A stretch of DNA of 64,000 nucleotides, from NCBI GenBank assembly GCA_037042185.1, contig JAXQJY010000031.1, positions 558,001 through 622,000 of the forward strand, read 5' to 3'. Below, one piece after another: positions 53,550 to 64,000 of the stretch (positions within the stretch are counted from its first letter, which is position 1; each line of letters opens with the position of its first letter). This DNA is from Sordariomycetes sp. S80-01Y (Eukaryota > Ascomycota > Sordariomycetes). A program made the position numbers and the translations under genes. The notes under the pieces were generated by a model, which did not search any database, was not told where the DNA came from, and worked only from the letters and a program-made list of their open reading frames with translations.

Positions 53550-56159
53550 TTACCTCGCAGCCGGCATTTTGAACCCGGCTTCTTCGAAAGTATGGGACCC
53601 TGACCCAACTTCCGTCGACTCACCGCTGCCAGGATAAACAATGACAGCCCGCGTGTTCGCAGGGACCTCAACCTTGAGATGGAAACCGCCCTCATCCACA
53701 GACCAATCCGTCGAAATCCGCCCATAAGGACTGTTGAAGCTCCCTTTGGCGCTGGTGATGTTCCCGCCTGGCGTGGGAGCAACCCTGATCTTCTTGTAAC
53801 CAGGCTGCGCCGCCGCGATGCCGCCGATGTTCTGGAACATCCAATCTGCAACTGAGCCGAATGCGTAGTGGTTGAAGCTTAGCATTTCACCTGGGTTTAG
53901 GTCGCCATTGGGTAGCAGACTGTCCCATCGCTCCCAAGTTGTGGTCCCGCCCATGACAACTTGGTACAACCAAGAAGGATTCTTTTCCTGGAGAAGCATC
54001 TGATAGAAATCTTCAGCAGCGCCTGAAGTGCTCAAAGCCCGCCCTAGAGGTGCTGTGCCGGCGAAGCCGGTGCCGACCAGGTGGTCATTGTCGGCGATGA
54101 GCTTCTGCAGAGAGGCGACTCCAGCCTTTAGATCCTCGTCGTTTCCAAATAGACCGAAATCGATGGCTAGAGCGTACGCTGTTTGGGTGTCATTAACAGG
54201 CTGCCCATCTGACATCCACGCCGCTTCATATCGCTCTCGGAGCTCTGACCGCTGGGTTCGATACCGCTCGACGACATCATCACCTTCACCGACCGCCTTG
54301 GCAATGTCCGCAAAGATACCCGTCATCGCAACAAGGTACGCATCTGCGACCAGATACCTGTCAGTGGTGGCATCGCCCGGGTCATCGTAAGGCGCCTCGG
54401 GGTCAAGCCAGTCTCCAAATTGAAATGTTGTGCGGTCCCAAAGCCCATCTTGATTCCTCGCGATGCCCTTTTCGAGCCAGTTCTGAGCCTGGGGGAGATG
54501 TTCCTTGAGCAGCAGCTTATCGCCGAAAGCTTGAAACAGGTTCCACGGGTTGGCCACGACGACGTCTCCCCAGATTGCGGTGGGCATCTGGTCACCGAAG
54601 CCAGAGGGAAGGGTCGGCGTGTACGCAAAGGGTATCATCTTTCCGTTGGAGGACATCTCGGACCACACGTCGCGGTGCCAGCTACGCCAGAACCCAGCTG
54701 TATCATACAGGTAGTTTGCCGTCGGTCCGAACATATGAGCATCGCCAGTCCACCCTGCGCGTTCATCGCGCTGAGGACAATCCGTAGGGATGGACATGAA
54801 GTTTGACCTCATAGACCAGCGAACGTTTGATTCAAACTTATTGAGGAGATCATGAGAGCACGAAAAGTCGCCCGTCTCCTCCATGTCGGAGTGAACGGCA
54901 ATGGCCGTAATGTGATCGGCGTCCAGTGGCGTATCTTCAGGCCAGTCGTCAACTTGCGCGTACCGGAAACCGTGGTAGGTGAACTTCGGCTCGTACACAA
55001 TCTCCCTGCCGCTGAGCCAGATCTGCTCCTCGTTTGCAGCCTGTCGAAGAGGGCGCCGCGCAAGCTCGCCGTCCTCAAGAACCTCAGCGTGTCTCAGTCG
55101 AATATGATGGCCATCTGGTCCTTTGACCTTGATGCGAAGCCAGCCGGCGAGATTTTGACCGAAATCAACGAGAGTTTTACCGGAAGGAGACTTGAAGAAT
55201 CTCTCGGGCTTGACTTCCTCAGTGGCTCTGATGGGAGGACCATCTGGTGAAGCGAGACGGCCCTGAAGCTTGTCAAGAGTACGGGTTCCGGCCCAAGCCG
55301 TGGCATTGAAGCCGGGGCTAGACCAGCCCTCGATCTCGGCGGCAATTCGGTCATCAAAGTGCTCTCCGTTGTATATCTCGCCCTTGACGATCGGCCCTTC
55401 TGTCAAGGACTTCCAAGAATCGTCGGTATCGATTTGGACAGTTGAACCATCATCTAGGGTCATTGTGAGGATCGAAAGCAAGCCCAGCGTATCTCCATAC
55501 AAGTTGCGATTGCCTCCCCCCCAGCCGAGCCGACCAGAAAACCAGCCTTCCCCTACTACAGCTCCAAGAACGGCCTTTTCATCGGCCCTGAGTAGGTCCG
55601 TAACATCGTAGGTGTCATACACGTGGCGATGATTATAGGACTGCCATCCGGGAGCAAGAACGTGGTCGCCTACACGTTCGCCGTTGAGTTGCGCCTCGTA
55701 AATACCAAGGGCCGTAATGTAGAGACGAGCTGACTTGAGATTCGAAGGTACGTCGAACTCTTTGCGGAAGTAGATGGGTCGCTTGTCGGAGTCGGTTGGC
55801 TGCTCTTCAGCTGTGCTGATGGGAGACACGCTGTCCCATGCATCTGTGAGACCCGTTTCGACAGACACCCAGTCTGACCAGGGGGTATTAGAACCAGAAC
55901 CGTGGGCACGAATTCGGACGTCTGCCTTTTCGGCTTCCGACAGAGGTTTGTCGGGCCACGGCACATAAAGCGAGTCGGATGATTCTACATTGAACCGCCT
56001 GGCGCACTTCCCTTTTCGAGTGATTTCGATGTCGTAACTGCTCTGCTCCCACTCCGAAACGGTACCGTCAAATCTCCAAGAGATTCGGGGCTCACGTTCG
56101 GCAATGCCGAGAGCAGAGCGGTGATGCTCAAAAGATACACGGTCAATTGAGAGAGACAT
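53550..56159 (-). CDS. Alpha-L-rhamnosidase, glycoside hydrolase family 78
   Basis: One exon of 869 residues. The N-terminal beta domains carry PRISWRF and RPIYFRKEFDV; the middle has GWFSGRLGWGGGNRNLYGD and LVDFGQNLAGW. The (alpha/alpha)6 catalytic core begins near residue 430 with MSIPTDCPQRDERAGWTGDAH, which holds the conserved acidic residues, and GGTTTWERWDS follows with another catalytic Glu. The C-terminal beta sandwich ends in the usual SPYGRISTDW. The enzyme releases L-rhamnose from plant glycosides or pectin side chains. There is no signal peptide, so it may act on imported rhamnosides. Confidence 0.94.
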   Translation of the reverse strand: MSLSIDRVSFEHHRSALGIAEREPRISWRFDGTVSEWEQSSYDIEITRKGKCARRFNVESSDSLYVPWPDKPLSEAEKADVRIRAHGSGSNTPWSDWVSVETGLTDAWDSVSPISTAEEQPTDSDKRPIYFRKEFDVPSNLKSARLYITALGIYEAQLNGERVGDHVLAPGWQSYNHRHVYDTYDVTDLLRADEKAVLGAVVGEGWFSGRLGWGGGNRNLYGDTLGLLSILTMTLDDGSTVQIDTDDSWKSLTEGPIVKGEIYNGEHFDDRIAAEIEGWSSPGFNATAWAGTRTLDKLQGRLASPDGPPIRATEEVKPERFFKSPSGKTLVDFGQNLAGWLRIKVKGPDGHHIRLRHAEVLEDGELARRPLRQAANEEQIWLSGREIVYEPKFTYHGFRYAQVDDWPEDTPLDADHITAIAVHSDMEETGDFSCSHDLLNKFESNVRWSMRSNFMSIPTDCPQRDERAGWTGDAHMFGPTANYLYDTAGFWRSWHRDVWSEMSSNGKMIPFAYTPTLPSGFGDQMPTAIWGDVVVANPWNLFQAFGDKLLLKEHLPQAQNWLEKGIARNQDGLWDRTTFQFGDWLDPEAPYDDPGDATTDRYLVADAYLVAMTGIFADIAKAVGEGDDVVERYRTQRSELRERYEAAWMSDGQPVNDTQTAYALAIDFGLFGNDEDLKAGVASLQKLIADNDHLVGTGFAGTAPLGRALSTSGAAEDFYQMLLQEKNPSWLYQVVMGGTTTWERWDSLLPNGDLNPGEMLSFNHYAFGSVADWMFQNIGGIAAAQPGYKKIRVAPTPGGNITSAKGSFNSPYGRISTDWSVDEGGFHLKVEVPANTRAVIVYPGSGESTEVGSGSHTFEEAGFKMPAAR

Positions 56160-57562
56160 GATGCGCTGCTTCGATCGACTTGAACTGCCGATATCATTGG
56201 ACGTATCTTTATATGTTGGAGGCCTTGTCGGTTCGTCACAACTCTACCCCGAGCCCCAGACGTCCAAAAAAAGAGCCGAGAGAATCAATGCGGGGAGACT
56301 TGCGGGGAGCTCCAACATCCCGTCAGTACCTAGAAATGAGGCGCATATACTGGGGGTTGCCAGTGAATGCTACTCATCTCGGATTGCAGGATCGATACGG
56401 TAGGGATCTCCGAGTGACTAGCGACCAATCCCTCTCTGGGCGTGCAGATCGCGTGAAGCGGTCCAGTAACGTTGGAGAAAGTCTGCGAGTAATTGCACCG
56501 AAGCTTCTCTCTTGTCTAAATAAGTCCCAATTAGCCAGTAAAAAGTCCCATAAATTGCAATCAGATGTATTGAGATTCAGGCGGCTTGGACGTAGTTCGC
56601 CAAAACCTCTGATCGACTGTCGTGCCAATTCCGTGGAAAGTTCAAGGTTCCTTGAAAAAGAACAGGGCTCTTCTGGCTGTTGGGCAAGACTGTGAGATCA
56701 TGTATCTATAAACTCGGCAATATGCAATCAATAAATACACGGAGACCTTTGCCAGGAGGAAAGGGCTTAGAAAAGGCCCATTGTAGAGTGGAGAGGATGG
56801 TACTTCACCAGAAGTCTGATCCAAGGTGGAGCCTTTGAGCTTCCTCAGCTCGCTCGCCCTCAGGTATGGGTCCCAGTGACGGATGGGTTGAGACTCGGCA
56901 TCTGTCTAGAGATACTGAACAATTCGTAAAATGAGGGGTGTCACTTGTTGAGCCGAACCAGCCGCGGTCTGGACGTTTATATGTCCATATCTAGCTCCAC
57001 CCAATGTCGGTTCAAACCAGGTCACCATCCATTGAAGCCTAAAATAATTACTTAAATAGCTCTTGAACATTCTTTGGTATGTCCTGCGCACTGAAGAGGG
57101 CAGCCGACTGGTCAGTGTTCTCATAATGAGCGACCAGGCCTAGGTCCCTTCGAGTATCGAAGTTCAAAGGCACGACAATCAGAAAGAGCACATCAGTTCA
57201 ACAGTCAAAGAACATGGAAAGGAATCAGAATAGCTTCCAACTGAAGAGGGTTACAATGAGAACACCCCCTAAAGATACATGCGGAAAAAGGGTTGGAGAA
57301 AAGGGAGTCAGCGACAGGGAGAGGCAAGGCTAGGAGCGTATACTTCCTCGCCACACTGTTCCATGGCACGCGTCTCTAGATTCTTGAGCCCGTTTTGTAA
57401 TTAGCCAAGATACGTAGATTTCTTTCATCAACAGAACCACGCGGCGTGTATCGTGGACTTGCGGAAGTCCTAGAGCGGTTCCCACCGAATATATGTGGAG
57501 CCGCCAGCTGCCGAATGTTTTGCACACTCCATAGATGCAATTTGGAGCGTCTCTTTCAACAA
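56160..57562. other. Intergenic region upstream of the rhamnosidase gene
   Basis: 1403 bases up to the tRNA-Gly gene. No convincing frame or mobile element was found. AATAAA occurs at 56730-56735 but cannot be tied to a gene. Confidence 0.45.
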
Positions 57563-57644
57563 GCGTGATTGGTTTAGTGGTAAAATTCTCCGTTGCCATC
57601 CGAGCAACGTCGGGGAGCCCTGGGTTCGATTCCCAGATCACGCA
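57563..57644 (+). tRNA. tRNA-Gly(GCC) with an 11-base intron
   Basis: The acceptor stem GCGTGAT pairs with ATCACGC and the discriminator is A. The D-arm is TGGTTTAGTGGTAAAA and the T-arm CTGGG-TTCGATT-CCCAG. The anticodon stem CTCCG pairs with CGGGG; the loop TTGCCA is followed by an intron of about 11 bases and then T38. Anticodon GCC. Confidence 0.93.
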
Positions 57645-57674
57645 AGCAATAATACCACGGGCTGATGCCCGAAC

Positions 57675-57679
57675 TTTTT
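57675..57679 (+). terminator. Pol III terminator of tRNA-Gly
   Basis: A run of five T lies 31 bases after the tRNA-Gly 3' end and is the first such run. Confidence 0.55.
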
Positions 57680-57894
57680 GCTCACTCTCTATATTTTTGG
57701 ACCAGTCGTACGTGCCTTTGGTACAGCCTTTGCGGGAGTATTAGCTAATCGTCGCCGGTGTCTTGTGCTCTGCGTGACGGCTGCCTGCCAAAGGTCTTGT
57801 TGAACATGGATTACTCTCTTCAATTTAGAACTAGATGCAACTGACTGAGACTCCTTCCACGAAAACCTGACTCCGAATCTCCTGGTATTGTCGT

Positions 57895-60101
<2,207 letters not shown>

Positions 60102-60828
60102 GGTTGGTAAGGAATGAAATGATATTTCGGGAGGGTTTCAAGGACTGCTATGCCCAAGTGCGGTTGTTTTGTGAGAATGAGTGAGAGGTGTTGAATCAGG
60201 CGCACCATTGCAGCTCTTAAAGTAATTCCAGTGAGATGCTTTATCACCGTCCCCATCACAAGGCGCCCCCTCCTAGCGGGATAAACCTCGGGGGAGCTCT
60301 GTAGTCATCGGAACCGGGAAGAAGTTGGGTAGTAGTGAACGTACTACAACTAGTATTGGTAGGAAGCCTGCTTCCGAGTTACCCCATGTCCCCCGGCCCG
60401 AGCCAAAACGCTGCAGCTAGTGCGGCACAAGCATCTTAGGGGGGAACGGTGCGGGGCCCCGCGAACAGACACTCAAGCGAGTGGCCATCGTTTGTCGCAA
60501 ATACCCAGCAGGGCAAGGCACTAAGATCTGCTGGCTTAGCTAGCTCCCGGCATCCTCGCTGTGCGTTCGATCCGATGACCCGGAAGGCATCGATGGCTGA
60601 GCCACTTCGGAAAGCGGTCGGAAGGCGGTCGGCTTGACACAAATCATGGGCTCCCCTTTAATGCGATGCTCAACTGACACTTTCCGTGGCTTTAGCTCAG
60701 AGTTTGGGTATCAAACCATATATAACGTATGGCATAGCAAATGCCTGTGTTCTTACAGCAACCAATTCTTCACGTGTTGTCCAGACTAAAGAAATTTCCA
60801 GCAATTGGTTTCTCGGCAAACCAGAATC
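60102..60828. promoter_or_regulatory. Bidirectional promoter of the monooxygenase/dioxygenase pair
   Basis: 727 bases between the two start codons. Features: a perfect 12-base palindrome GCGGGGCCCCGC at 60451-60462, the CGG tandem repeat at 60608-60632, and a TATA-like stretch at 60718-60723 inside an imperfect inverted repeat at 60716-60732, about 110 bases before the dioxygenase start. Confidence 0.6.
60608..60632 (+). repeat. 11-base tandem repeat carrying five CGG triplets
   Basis: CGG occurs at 60608, 60615, 60619, 60626 and 60630, so the unit CGG-AARG-CGGT repeats at 11-base intervals, about one helical turn. CGG half-sites are the core recognised by Zn2Cys6 regulators, and one such regulator is encoded nearby at 63476. 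Binding is inference. Confidence 0.6.
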
Positions 60829-61981
60829 ATGGCGAACAGCACCCAGCAAAATGATTCCTCCGATGGTTCACGCTTCACCGAATCGGTCATCGGCACTATC
60901 GGCGAGCAGACCTCACCGAGACTCAAAGAAGTCATCACAAGCCTCATTCGCCATTCCCACGCTTTCGTGAGGGATGTAGGCCTTACAACTGATGAGTTCA
61001 TGGCTGCCCTGAAAATGCTCAACTGGGCGGGCCAGATGACGACCCAGAGCCGCAATGAAGGGTTGCTTTTGTCAGATATCATTGGCATCGAGAGGTGAGT
61101 TGATTGGAATCGTCATTTCCTCGATTTAGTGCTGAGCGAGAACAAGCCTCGTGGACATCATCACGCAAGAGAAAAGCCGGACCAGTGGTAACGGCGTCAC
61201 TTCAAGCGCGATCTTGGGCCCATTTTGGCGAAGTGATACTCCCGTACGAGAGTTCGGCTCTTCAATCACCTTCGACACCGCGTCTGACGCCGAAGTGGCA
61301 TATCTGTATGGCACTGTGACCGATGCAGAGACCGGCAAGCCTATACCCAATGCATTAGTAGACGTCTGGCAGGCTTCAACCAACGGTAAGTGCTCCTATA
61401 TGCTTCCAAAACCCCTCGAGGACTCTTTTAATGGCGTTCCTCTCTTGATTCCCGATTTCTCGAAGCAGCTAACTGGGTTAAATCAGGCCTGTACGAACAG
61501 CAGGACGCTAAGCAGCGCGAGCACAATCTCCGTGGAAAGTTTTATACCAATGAAAAAGGGCAGTACGCCTACTATGGCATCCGGCCCACACCCTACCCTG
61601 TAAGTCCTTAACCTACACCTCGACTTAGGTTGGTATTGAAGCTAAGCACCTCCCCAGATTCCAACCGATGGACCAGCCGGCCAGCTTCTCCTCATGCTCC
61701 ACAGGCATCCATACAGGCCAGCGCATATCCATTATATGGTGAGTAGGATATCTAATGGCAAGCGAAGCAACCATTTTCTAACCACTCACACTTGTCTCCA
61801 GGTTACAGCGGATGGCTATGCTCCGGTAACCACTCAAATCTTTGATAAACATACGAAATATCTTGAGGATGATGCTGTATTCGCCGTTAAGGATGATCTC
61901 CTCGTTGAGTTCATTCCTAGGACAGGCGACCCGAAAGCCTCAATACAGGTCGAGTATAACATCACCCTCTCACCGAAGTGA
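60829..61981 (+). CDS. Intradiol ring-cleavage dioxygenase (catechol/hydroxyquinol 1,2-dioxygenase type)
   Basis: Five exons (60829-61094, about 61147-61385, 61487-61599, 61658-61738, 61802-61981) encode 292 residues. An N-terminal helical domain (LTTDEFMAALKMLNW, SRNEGLLLSDIIG) is typical of the catechol and hydroxyquinol branch. The iron site is seen in YPIPTDGPAG (Tyr) and RPAHIHYMV (His-x-His), with a second Tyr just upstream in YAYYGIRP. The signature LYGTVTDAETGKPIPNALVDVWQAS is clear. It opens the ring of catechol or hydroxyquinol between the hydroxyls; HQ-type sequence (YPIPTDGP) slightly favours hydroxyquinol. The exon 2 acceptor is either ACAAG before 61147 or GCGAG before 61141. 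Confidence 0.92.
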
Positions 61982-63475
61982 GCCGTGGAGCAGGGAGCAC
62001 GTAGGCGACGTCAAGCGCGTGCTTTCAGCTGATATTTGAGGTCTTCTAATCCTTCGTGTTTAATCAGAGAGTGGTTATTAGGACCTGTCTCACGGACTCC
62101 TTGCTGTAATTTCCCACCCTGGGAAATAGCATTCGAAGGGGTGTTTTACCTGGCATTAGCGTGGCTTGGTAGACGTTTGTTACGAACGCTTCAAGTGCCT
62201 GATTCTCTTGTTGGGAAATCGACATGGACATGAACATCAATGGAACTTTTCTAGAGCTGGGCTTCTTGACGTACTAAACGCTTAACTGTGCTCGTGCTTT
62301 GTGCTGCAGGTGAGGTCGACAACCCACGCTTACTGTAGCCATTTTGACTCCTTTCACCACCGCGCCACAAAATTCATCTTGGAAGCTGAGGTCTCCCCTG
62401 ATTTCATCCACTGTGACGGTGGGAGACGCCGCAAGGGTCGCGTGCTATACCATAACGTTATCGTCGCCATTCTCACGGAGCCATGTGACAGCGAAATTTC
62501 CACGCAAGGAGTGAACAGGGCCAAGTAGAACCCGGCTCACATGCCTTCGGATGTAAGTATCCTGTAGAATGAAATGCTTTCTTCGGCCTCTCGCGAATTT
62601 ACAGGAATACGCTCGCACCACCTTCAACCCGCCTCCCGGCTTCCTTTGGTCCGGCTGCCGGATTGATCATCAATTGTCAGCCGAGTGTAAGCCCCGCATC
62701 CGATCCCGCACCCGATGGCTCGGACAGTCCGTACTGCATGTTCCGATGAGATGATTTGCCCATAACCAGATTTCGGCTTCCTCAAGGTTTGAGTGCGGCC
62801 GGACGGTAGTTGCACTCTTCCAACACATGCCAAACATGAGCCTGGCCATGCAACGGATCACGACAAGACCCGAAGACAATCCGCAGAGAAAAGTTTAACA
62901 AGGCATAATTTGTTCTTGACTTTTTCCTACGAGCCCGTTTTGGCGACACTGGAGCAGCACCGAGCCAGACGACAAGAGCTACGGGATTAGGGCGGTTTTA
63001 GGTTCGGCTCGCTCACTACCAATCAAGACTCTGCTATACTCAGCGAGTATTCCAACAAAGTGGTGTGTAGGTCCTAAAAGACTAAGGTGCAAAGTCGCCC
63101 GGCACCTCGCTTGGGAAAGGTCGGTGTCTGCCGGGAAGACCGGCCACCCTTCGCCAGCTCCCCGTCATTGGCCATCACTCACATGTACTAAAGTAATCAA
63201 CCCTTGCGAACGAAGATCCCCCCACCATAAACACAATAAGACACTTACCCAATTGGACCTATGGCAAAAATGGAGGACGACTGACTTGGGCTCTTTCAGT
63301 CCACCCGCCTGCTCACCCCCTATACACCATCACCACCCAACCTATATAGGCTGTCGCTCTTACCATAGCCGCTGTCCTTGTCACCGTCATCGCCATTGCA
63401 AATATTCAGCCATAAATTCAGCCCTTTAGGTGGTCCCGGCCGGCCGCTTAGGGCGTCAAGCCGGCGTGTGCCAGG
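61982..63475. other. Intergenic region upstream of the Zn2Cys6 regulator
   Basis: 1494 bases with no supported gene. The last 200 are C/T-rich and likely form the leader of the regulator gene. Confidence 0.45.
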
Positions 63476-64000
63476 ATGCCCACTCGCAAGGTCAAACCGA
63501 GCGAACGCCGTCGTTGCAGCCGCGCCTGTAGCAACTGCAAACGACGAAAAGAGCGATGCGACGGCCATCTTCCCTGCCAGCGCTGCACGGAGAGAGGCAT
63601 CAGCGGCGACTGCAAGCTTGACCGGAGCCCCAGGGTGGCATCAGCGTTGCAGAGCCCTGACCCTGAGCTTCCTGACCCCGCTGGAGCCCGTCTTGAACAC
63701 ACAGGACAGTATGGATCCCAAGACCAGAATGCCCTGCTGTCCTTTCCTCACCTCTCGAGGATGATAAAGGACGATCGGGGCACTTTCATGTTTGTTGGTG
63801 ATGCGTCGAACTTGTGCTTCCTGCAGAACATTCGCCGCATAGTACTCAAACACTTCGGGCCGTGTCCGCTTGTGGACGATCCTCTTCGCCATTGCATGGT
63901 GGAAGCACATCCCAAGCGTAACATCAGCCTTGCTCAAGAGAGCACCATGTTCCCACCCCAAAGGCCAAGCTCGGAGGACATGGATTATTACCTAGTCTGG
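63476..64000 (+). CDS. Zn2Cys6 transcription factor, N-terminal part (cut by window end)
   Basis: From ATG 63476 the frame is open for 175 codons to the last base. Six Cys lie in the order C-x2-C-x6-C-x5-C-x2-C-x8-C at about residues 18-47 (ACSNCKRRKERCDG, LPCQRC, ISGDC), a complete fungal binuclear zinc cluster, with the usual basic stretch KRRKER after the second Cys. The next 120 residues are acidic then hydrophobic with FVGDASNLCFLQNIRR, a common start of the fungal regulator middle domain. These proteins bind CGG half-sites. It may control the adjacent aromatic genes, but any target is unproven; the rest of the protein is outside. Confidence 0.88.
   Translation, partial: MPTRKVKPSERRRCSRACSNCKRRKERCDGHLPCQRCTERGISGDCKLDRSPRVASALQSPDPELPDPAGARLEHTGQYGSQDQNALLSFPHLSRMIKDDRGTFMFVGDASNLCFLQNIRRIVLKHFGPCPLVDDPLRHCMVEAHPKRNISLAQESTMFPPQRPSSEDMDYYLVW

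Overview
This window looks like a chromosome segment of a filamentous ascomycete (Pezizomycotina), most like a Sordariomycete. The reasons are dense single-copy eukaryotic genes, short introns (about 45 to 100 bases) with GTANGT-type donors and CTRAC-type branch sites, and families typical of moulds: a HET-domain protein, a NACHT-ankyrin NLR, a Zn2Cys6 regulator, GH36 and GH78 glycosidases, and an aromatic-degradation gene pair. The species cannot be named from sequence alone. I saw no retroviral, LTR, Polinton or DNA-transposon coding sequence.

Layout. 1-8 kb: 3' end of a lipin-type phosphatidate phosphatase, trifunctional HIS4, TAF9, and the beta subunit of mitochondrial processing peptidase. 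8-11.5 kb: a raffinose-synthase-like GH36 enzyme. 12-16.5 kb: a three-part NLR (alpha/beta-hydrolase, NACHT, ankyrin). 17-27 kb: an AAA ATPase, VPS53 of the GARP tether, and a dynamin-like GTPase whose tail carries nucleoporin-like GLFG motifs. 28-34.4 kb: thioredoxin reductase, UDP-GlcNAc pyrophosphorylase, a TDG/MUG DNA glycosylase, and ARP4. 34.7 kb: an intron-containing tRNA-Leu(CAA). 35-44 kb: a TDP2-like phosphodiesterase followed by an accessory-looking stretch with two nucleotidyltransferase-fold proteins, a small conserved unknown and a HET protein. 44.4-51 kb: mitochondrial lysyl-tRNA synthetase, the ROK1 helicase, and PIG-P. 51.7-56.2 kb: a signal-peptide FAD oxidoreductase ending in KDEL and a GH78 alpha-L-rhamnosidase. 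57.6 kb: tRNA-Gly(GCC) with an 11-base intron. 57.9-64 kb: a phenol-hydroxylase-type monooxygenase and an intradiol ring-cleavage dioxygenase, divergent from one promoter, then the start of a Zn2Cys6 regulator that runs off the window.

How the genes fit together. Most are housekeeping genes with their own promoters. The clearest functional unit is the last one: ring hydroxylation, ring cleavage and a possible regulator, with a CGG-rich 11-base tandem repeat between the divergent pair. The NLR, the HET protein and perhaps the dynamin belong to fungal non-self recognition or cell-death families, but they are spread over 32 kb and I do not claim they form one system. Exon joins were worked out by reading frame, splice consensus and family similarity recalled from knowledge; no alignment was run.
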